From a virus, in the IMG/VR virus record IMGVR_UViG_3300021365_000036, positions 1 through 42,894 of that record: a DNA stretch of 42,894 nucleotides; one strand, written 5' to 3'. Positions 38,731 through 42,894 of this stretch are shown in pieces. The stretch's first letter is position 1; the number at the start of each line of letters is the position of its first letter. A model generated the notes under the pieces. That model saw nothing but the letters and a program-made list of their open reading frames with translations, was not told the DNA's origin and ran no database searches. The translations under genes and the position numbers were made by a program.

Positions 38731-39260
38731 TTTTGCATGATGTCTACACAATGGACATTCCCACGAACTACATTAATATTACACGGAATGCATTCGACAT
38801 TCCTCATTTCACTACAGTACATGGTTGGGGCAAGGTAGAAGTCGTAGACTATGGTTATGAACTATGCCATGACTATTATGATCATGTAGCATACATAGAG
38901 ACTTACTTATCAGAACCCAGAGATGTAAAAACTTTACCAGAAGGCAAGAGATCCTTTGTAAGAGTAAGAAGTTTTGACCCATTCAACAATCGATTAGATA
39001 TCTATGTAGATGATGTACATTTGGTGACCAATCTAAACAAACTTACAGAAGTTGATGAGCATGAAACAGAACTCACAGCAGAGTTCTGGTTGCCAGAAGG
39101 CATGCCACACACTGTGGGTGATTTATTTATGGCAGATGCTAAAATGCAAACCGAGCAAGATCTGCCTATCTGGAAAACAATTGATCATACAAAGTTTACA
39201 GCATCAACTGAAATGGAAGAATTTTATGAAGAATGGATTAGTCACTTTACGACACCATAA
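38709..39260 (+). CDS. Rieske-oxygenase-type catalytic domain without Rieske domain, copy 2
   Basis: A 183-residue product overlapping copy 1 by 22 bases (ATG 38751 is an alternative start). ITRNAFDIPHFTTVHGWGKV gives N27, D30, H33 and H38. MQTEQDLPIWKTID (D151) closely matches the E-Q-D-x-x-I-W segment of KshA/DAF-36-type oxygenases, and EMEEFYEEWISHF matches their last helix. The Rieske [2Fe-2S] domain is absent. Its final codons (HFTTP, stop) overlap the -35 box of promoter P7. It aligns with copy 1 over its whole length. Confidence 0.65.
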   Translation: MVPESDLVLHDVYTMDIPTNYINITRNAFDIPHFTTVHGWGKVEVVDYGYELCHDYYDHVAYIETYLSEPRDVKTLPEGKRSFVRVRSFDPFNNRLDIYVDDVHLVTNLNKLTEVDEHETELTAEFWLPEGMPHTVGDLFMADAKMQTEQDLPIWKTIDHTKFTASTEMEEFYEEWISHFTTP

Positions 39261-39274
39261 CAAAACAGTATCAT
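39246..39274 (+). promoter_or_regulatory. early-type promoter P7 (variant)
   Basis: TTTACG (39246-39251) followed by ACACC, a 17-base spacer and TATCAT (39269-39274). Predicted start about 39281, within one base of ATG 39282. The -10 match is weaker than in the other family members. Confidence 0.55.
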
Positions 39275-39281
39275 ATGTGTT

Positions 39282-39818
39282 ATGAATATATTTTATCTAG
39301 ATAAAGACCCTAAGATCGCAGCAAGATTACATTGTGACAAGCATGTAGTCAAAATGATTATTGAGTATGCCCAACTGATGAGCACTGCTCACAGAATGTT
39401 AGATGGCGAACACTACATTGATGCCAGTAGTGGAAGAAGAATCCAAAGATGGAGATTGAGTGGCAATGCAGAAGCAACTCTTTACAAAGCATCACATGTA
39501 AACCATCCGAGTGCTATATGGACTCGAGAGAGTGCTTACAATTATCACTTCCTTTACAAATTGTTCTGTTCTCTATGTGATGAATACACTAGAAGATATG
39601 GTAGAGTTCATGCTACAGATGAAAAACTTAGAGAGATACTTGCTTTACCTCCAAAGAACATACCTATCAACAAAAGGTTCTTTGCTCCTCCGCAAGCAAT
39701 GCCAGATGATGTAAAGGTAGAAGATTGCGTAGAAGCATACCAAAATTATTATCGCGAATACAAAAAAACATTCGCTAAATGGACAGATAGACCAACACCA
39801 GCATTCATGGCAAACTAA
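39282..39818 (+). CDS. conserved phage protein of unknown function (possible DNA-repair family)
   Basis: A 178-residue product: MNIFYLDKDPKIAARLHCDK, then HVVKMIIEYAQLMSTAHRML, ATLYKASHVNHPSAIWTRES, and LPPKNIPINKRFFAPPQAMP. This is a family well represented in T4-like marine phages, with conserved His, Asp and Arg residues. Some related sequences are labelled pyrimidine-dimer glycosylase-like, but I see no decisive catalytic signature. The ATG lies at the predicted start of the P7 transcript, without a Shine-Dalgarno. Confidence 0.75.
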   Translation: MNIFYLDKDPKIAARLHCDKHVVKMIIEYAQLMSTAHRMLDGEHYIDASSGRRIQRWRLSGNAEATLYKASHVNHPSAIWTRESAYNYHFLYKLFCSLCDEYTRRYGRVHATDEKLREILALPPKNIPINKRFFAPPQAMPDDVKVEDCVEAYQNYYREYKKTFAKWTDRPTPAFMAN

Positions 39819-39822
39819 ATAA
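39815..39822 (+). promoter_or_regulatory. late-type promoter box variant (CTAAATAA)
   Basis: Overlaps the stop of the preceding gene; four bases then ATG 39827. Resembles the boxes at 15153 and 31697. Confidence 0.4.
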
Positions 39823-39826
39823 TAGT

Positions 39827-40165
39827 ATGCCTAAAACAAGATATGCAACCGAATGGTATTGCGATGACACCGACACATGGTACACAGATTATGTGGATGC
39901 CGAGAACATGGAATTCGCAAGTCACATAGTAAGATTTCGCAGACCAGAAGAAGTTGTTGTTGGTGAGATGTCTCATGAGATCAAGATACCAGACGAATTA
40001 GCAGACAAACTGGTCATTGCTTTAGGAACATCTAGAGATGCTCCTATCGATATCAATGACGATATTATTGCTATGATAGAAGAACTTGTAGACGCATCAA
40101 ACGATTCAGAAGATGTTGATGCTATACTACGACAGATTGCCAGAACTATGAGTGAGCAATCATGA
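39827..40165 (+). CDS. small acidic protein of unknown function
   Basis: A 112-residue product starting MPKTRYATEWYCDDTDTWYT. The N-terminal half is beta-rich (ENMEFASHIVRFRRPEEVVV) and the C-terminal half acidic and helical (DINDDIIAMIEELVDASNDS). It has no Shine-Dalgarno and lies just after a late-type box. No known family. Confidence 0.65.
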   Translation: MPKTRYATEWYCDDTDTWYTDYVDAENMEFASHIVRFRRPEEVVVGEMSHEIKIPDELADKLVIALGTSRDAPIDINDDIIAMIEELVDASNDSEDVDAILRQIARTMSEQS

Positions 40166-40174
40166 GGATTTATT

Positions 40175-40507
40175 ATGCCAACCTATACAGTACACGATTA
40201 CGAAAAAAGTGAGACCTATGATGTTCTCATGCCATATGCAGAACTTCAAGAGTTTCTAAAAAAATTTCCAAATATACAAAGAGTGATGACTGCACCTGCA
40301 GTGATCAGTGGTACTAGCATGGAAGGAAAAATGGCAAACAGTGGATTCAATGAAGTGTTACAAAAAGTGGCAGAGGCACATCCAGGATCAGCAGTCGCAG
40401 ATAAGGTTGGTGACAATCGTTCTATCAAACAAAAGAAAACTATCGAGACTGTTGCCAAGCATGTAGTCAAACAGCAAAAAGAGAAAGAAAGAAATGTCCG
40501 AAAATAA
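40175..40507 (+). CDS. conserved phage protein of unknown function
   Basis: A 110-residue product starting MPTYTVHDYEKSETYDVLMP, then LQEFLKKFPNIQRVMTAPAV and GFNEVLQKVAEAHPGSAVAD. The opening and the F-x-E-V-L...AEAHPGS segment mark a protein family common in marine T4-like phages that resembles FmdB-type regulators without the zinc cysteines. The C-terminus is a basic helix. It overlaps the next gene by 14 bases. Confidence 0.7.
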   Translation: MPTYTVHDYEKSETYDVLMPYAELQEFLKKFPNIQRVMTAPAVISGTSMEGKMANSGFNEVLQKVAEAHPGSAVADKVGDNRSIKQKKTIETVAKHVVKQQKEKERNVRK

Positions 40508-40814
40508 AATTATATCTGCTAAGGGACAAGAATTTACTATTGAGGAAATAGAAAACTCTACTAGAATTAGTAAAAGTGCTACACCCAAACAAGATCTTTC
40601 ATGGTACATCAAATGGACTGCCAGTGCTTTTATATTAGCAAGTATGACAATTAGAGGAAATGTTGAGTTAGTCAATTGGGACTTAGGACTTAGCATCATA
40701 GGTGTATCAGGATGGATGATTGTAGGGTTTCTTTGGAACGATAGAGCACTTATCGTGCTCAATGGTGTCGGATTAATTCTATTTCTACAAACAGTGATCA
40801 GTAAATTATTGTGA
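40494..40814 (+). CDS. conserved phage membrane protein (DUF6552-like)
   Basis: A 106-residue product. A soluble N-terminus (ISAKGQEFTIEEIENSTRIS) leads into TPKQDLSWYIKWTASAFILA and two or three hydrophobic helices (LGLSIIGVSGWMIVGFLWND, LIVLNGVGLILFLQTVISKL). The W-Y-I-K-W-x-A-S and W-N-D-R-A-L-I-x-L-N elements match a small membrane protein family of marine phages, DUF6552 from memory. Possible role at the host inner membrane; not a recognised holin. Confidence 0.65.
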   Translation: MSENKIISAKGQEFTIEEIENSTRISKSATPKQDLSWYIKWTASAFILASMTIRGNVELVNWDLGLSIIGVSGWMIVGFLWNDRALIVLNGVGLILFLQTVISKLL

Positions 40815-41059
40815 CGAAAGAAGAACTTTTAGAATTATTGCAGGATTTACATGCAGAGGATAAAAATGGAAAACTTACAGGAGTTTGTTATGACAGATAT
40901 GGTGGCATTTTTACCACTGATTCTTTGCGTCTTGACATGGATGGGGGTAGAATTATATTGGTTCAAGAGGGATCGGAATTCTACCAGACCAACAAGAACA
41001 ATGCGAAAGTAGAACTGCAATTTGTGAGGAATAAATACTCGGACGGAGATAACACTTGA
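40811..41059 (+). CDS. small protein of unknown function
   Basis: An 82-residue product from GTG 40811, which overlaps the preceding TGA. The N-terminal helix MTKEELLELLQDLHAEDKNG leads into a beta-rich part (GGRIILVQEGSEFYQTNKNN). The start is supported only by the overlap, as no clear ribosome-binding site is seen. No family recognised. Confidence 0.6.
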   Translation: MTKEELLELLQDLHAEDKNGKLTGVCYDRYGGIFTTDSLRLDMDGGRIILVQEGSEFYQTNKNNAKVELQFVRNKYSDGDNT

Positions 41060-41346
41060 AAAACAAAAATATATCCATGCTGTATCAAAAACTAAAAGAG
41101 GGTGCATGCAACATTCACTTTCGAAAGGTAGATACAGGAGAACTTAGAATCATGGCAAGTACTCTCAACAGAGATCTTGCTGGAGAAAACAACTTACCAG
41201 AAACATTTAATCAAGACGTGATGTCTGATCATTTAGTTGTATGGTGCTTAGATAAAGATGCTTATCGTTCATTTAGAGTGAACACTGTAGAGCATTGGGA
41301 AGTAATAGAATGGCAGGCAAAGGAAGTAAACGCAGACCAGAAGTAG
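41056..41346 (+). CDS. WYL_2 / SH3-like beta-barrel protein
   Basis: A 96-residue product starting at TTG 41056, which overlaps the preceding stop and has GGAG 7 bases upstream; ATG 41077 is the alternative. LKEGACNIHFRKVDTGELRI, then VVWCLDKDAYRSFRVNTVEH matches the WYL_2 (formerly DUF2693) family: small Sm/SH3-like barrels ending in W-D/C...A-x-R-S-F-R. Such proteins may bind nucleic acid or nucleotides. Its end overlaps the next gene. Confidence 0.7.
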   Translation: MKNKNISMLYQKLKEGACNIHFRKVDTGELRIMASTLNRDLAGENNLPETFNQDVMSDHLVVWCLDKDAYRSFRVNTVEHWEVIEWQAKEVNADQK

Positions 41347-41483
41347 GCACAAAATATCAAGATGAGTGGGAAAGAATCTTTGGTTCTAAAGAACAAGAGA
41401 AACAAGATATCCTAGATATACTGAATCCAGATAAGTTGCCAGACATAGACGATTTAGATGTATCCAAGTTTCATAAAGTATAA
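41310..41483 (+). CDS. conserved small phage protein (MAGKGS family)
   Basis: A 57-residue product starting MAGKGSKRRPEVGTKYQDEW, then ERIFGSK and an acidic tail. M-A-G-K-G-S/D-x-R-R-P with a Y-x-x-x-W/Y-x-R-I-F-G segment is a small protein found in many unrelated phages; function unknown. It starts 36 bases inside the previous gene and overlaps the next start by 26 bases. Confidence 0.75.
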   Translation: MAGKGSKRRPEVGTKYQDEWERIFGSKEQEKQDILDILNPDKLPDIDDLDVSKFHKV

Positions 41484-42144
41484 GAACATAGAAGTCCCTG
41501 ACATTGCTTATGAGTTTTGGGATGCAACACTCAGATACGAAAAAGAAACAACTGATCGTAACAAATATATCTTCAAACCATCTGACGATGGTATCTATGA
41601 AACTGATATCACTGGTGAAAGAACCAGTGGAGATGAAGCAAAAGAACATCTCTCAGAATTAGCAGATCAATTTGTCAAGAGTATCTTTCTCGATTGGTCA
41701 GGTATTAATGGACTAGTTTACATGCCTCAATCTGGATATATGACTGTTGGTTCTAGTGTGACTGAACATGTAGATAATCTTATGTTCGCCAAAGATCCAT
41801 TGATCGTATCATTAACAGATATGCATATTGAAGTGAATCGTACATTGTACCCTATACAGAAAGGGGATGTCTGGTCTATACCAACTAATATACCACATGC
41901 TGTACCTGCTTATCCTACAGATATGAAGTGGGCAGGTGTAAGAATGTCTCTAGATCCTTACAGGTGTTCTATAGAACATCTATCAAACATGTTTGAGTAT
42001 GAGCAAATAGAATATGTAGACTTGACTCAAATCAAAGGTGGACTGAAACGAGCATGGGGTGATGAAGAAGTTAAGGGTGGAACGCAAACTAACTTGATGG
42101 CAAAGAGTCCTTTGAATATAGATGTTAACAAATTAAAAAAATGA
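41458..42144 (+). CDS. 2OG-Fe(II)-oxygenase-like protein, tandem copy 1
   Basis: A 228-residue product. MPQSGYMTVGSSVTEHVDNL supplies H104-x-D106, KGDVWSIPTNIPHAVPAY the distal H147, and WAGVRMSLDP R162: the H-x-D...H...R layout of 2-oxoglutarate/Fe(II) dioxygenases on a double-stranded beta-helix, closest in feel to aspartyl/asparaginyl hydroxylase types. The N-terminal 80 residues are helical and specific to this pair. It aligns along its length with the next gene. Substrate unknown. Confidence 0.65.
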   Translation: MYPSFIKYKNIEVPDIAYEFWDATLRYEKETTDRNKYIFKPSDDGIYETDITGERTSGDEAKEHLSELADQFVKSIFLDWSGINGLVYMPQSGYMTVGSSVTEHVDNLMFAKDPLIVSLTDMHIEVNRTLYPIQKGDVWSIPTNIPHAVPAYPTDMKWAGVRMSLDPYRCSIEHLSNMFEYEQIEYVDLTQIKGGLKRAWGDEEVKGGTQTNLMAKSPLNIDVNKLKK

Positions 42145-42794
42145 GTTCAGTCTATCCAATATACATCAAATACAAAACTCTGAATGAGATCCCTCAATCT
42201 GTGTTTGATTTGTGGGAAGTGACTGCTCGAATGAAACTCTCAGAGATGACAGAACAGTCGCACTATGTGATAGATAAGTCGCGACATCTAAATGATGATG
42301 ATGTCGATATTCTTCATGATGCATCTCACAAAGCACTGTGTGATATATTTCCCGATCGAAAAGATAAGATCGATAAACTTTCCACTATATGCAGATTTTC
42401 ACCCCAAAGTGGAATTATGCCTAAAGGACATATGGTTGCTGAGCATGTAGATCCTGAGTTTTTTCCTACTGATTTGACAATCATACCTTTTACTGATATG
42501 CCTTTTAGTATTAATGGGGAAGATTATCTCTTTAAAAGAGGAGAAGTAGTTTCTTACATGTCTTCGCTTCCACATGGTATAGAAAAGACTCAAACACAAC
42601 TCATATATGTTGGGATACGATGCATCAATCCTACAGGTTTGTACATAGAACAATTAAAACCCTTCTTTGGGTTTGAAGAAAGTAAAGATGTTCCTTTAGT
42701 GAAAAGGAAATGGAAACACTACAAAAATAAAGAGGGATGGAACGAACAACAGTTTGAAAATCTCAAAACCACCTTACGATCACTTGATGAATAA
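42141..42794 (+). CDS. 2OG-Fe(II)-oxygenase-like protein, tandem copy 2
   Basis: A 217-residue paralogue of the previous gene, overlapping it by 4 bases (ATGA). SPQSGIMPKGHMVAEHVDPE gives H102 and D104, RGEVVSYMSSLPHGIEKT gives H145, and IYVGIRCINP gives R160. All four candidate active-site residues are kept although overall identity is modest. Its C-terminus differs (LVKRKWKHYKNKEGWNEQQF). Both copies are therefore likely to be active enzymes with different substrates or contexts. Confidence 0.65.
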   Translation: MSSVYPIYIKYKTLNEIPQSVFDLWEVTARMKLSEMTEQSHYVIDKSRHLNDDDVDILHDASHKALCDIFPDRKDKIDKLSTICRFSPQSGIMPKGHMVAEHVDPEFFPTDLTIIPFTDMPFSINGEDYLFKRGEVVSYMSSLPHGIEKTQTQLIYVGIRCINPTGLYIEQLKPFFGFEESKDVPLVKRKWKHYKNKEGWNEQQFENLKTTLRSLDE

Positions 42795-42796
42795 AG

Positions 42797-42808
42797 TATA
42801 ATATAACT
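42797..42808 (+). promoter_or_regulatory. TATAATATAACT element before start codon
   Basis: The 15-base string TATAATATAACTATG occurs here and again at 37771-37785, each time ending in a gene start. The first eight bases resemble a late box or a -10 element four bases from the ATG. Confidence 0.4.
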
Positions 42809-42894
42809 ATGATGACATTTGATGAGTTGTCTGAGTTTAATCTCAAGACACAAACTATAGATGGGAAAAGACATTATGTCACTCCCGAAGGCAA
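42809..42894 (+). CDS. N-terminus of a possible PD-(D/E)XK exonuclease, truncated by window end
   Basis: An open frame from ATG 42809 (or 42812) to the window end gives MMTFDELSEFNLKTQTIDG, then KRHYVTPEG. The D-G-K-R-H-Y-V-T-P-E-G segment is like the start of marine-phage RecB/Cas4-type exonucleases, where it precedes a Y-P-S-V-T-T-V-L stretch that would lie just beyond the window. The catalytic core is not visible, so this is tentative. Confidence 0.45.
   Translation, partial: MMTFDELSEFNLKTQTIDGKRHYVTPEG

Noticed and set aside
1-42894. CRISPR array, tRNA genes, integrase or insertion sequence
   Set aside because: No regularly spaced repeats, no cloverleaf with TTCRA, and no transposase or integrase motif was seen on either strand.

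Overview
The window is a compact, AT-rich segment of a T4-like (tailed, contractile-type) bacteriophage genome, most probably from a marine virus. Every supported gene lies on the + strand, genes abut or overlap by a few bases, and no gap without a gene exceeds 300 bases. The T4-type core is clear: UvsX recombinase, gp41 helicase, gp61 primase, RNase H/FEN nuclease, and class Ia ribonucleotide reductase (NrdA/NrdB) with a glutaredoxin. Many remaining genes resemble families I associate with marine T4-like phages (DUF5824, DUF5872, DUF6267, DUF6433, WYL_2). There are no photosynthesis genes, tRNAs, integrase or CRISPR, and the host cannot be named from this sequence.

Layout: (1) 1-4477, recombination and replication (nuclease tail, uvsX, gp41) with small genes and one early-type promoter. 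(2) 4486-16.4 kb, a late, structural-looking block starting at T4-type late promoters. It holds a KxDG nucleotidyltransferase-like protein, a sulfotransferase-like protein, a HIGH-type nucleotidyltransferase, a DUF5824 protein, several small virion-like proteins, and at least four proteins whose N-termini look like the T4 capsid-targeting sequence. (3) 16.4-17.2 kb, a spanin-like overlapping pair. (4) 17.2-23.7 kb, nucleotide metabolism and DNA processing: primase, nrdA, a 2OG-Fe(II) oxygenase wedged between nrdA and nrdB, glutaredoxin, zinc ribbon, RuvC-like nuclease. (5) 23.7-29.1 kb, accessory early genes: two more oxygenases, a sulfotransferase-like protein, a HAD nucleotidase, a candidate structured RNA, a SleB-type endolysin and a metallopeptidase. 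(6) 29.1-35.6 kb, RNase H and conserved phage proteins, with a large-loop terminator-like RNA. (7) 35.6-42.9 kb, an accessory block with three tandem paralogues of unknown function, an SDR, a tandem pair resembling Rieske-oxygenase catalytic domains without the Rieske domain, and a tandem pair of 2OG-Fe(II)-type proteins. It ends in a truncated gene that may be a PD-(D/E)XK exonuclease.

Two promoter classes can be read. Early-type promoters are TTTACG, an 18-base spacer beginning ACACC, then TATGAT or TACAAT. Late-type boxes are TATAAATA and variants. Members of both classes sit so close to the ATG that the predicted transcript starts at or next to the start codon, suggesting leaderless mRNAs. 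The accessory content is notable for five 2OG-Fe(II)-oxygenase-like proteins, four sulfotransferase-like proteins, two Rieske-type catalytic domains and an SDR. Together these suggest a phage investing in chemical modification of some unidentified small molecule, polymer or protein.
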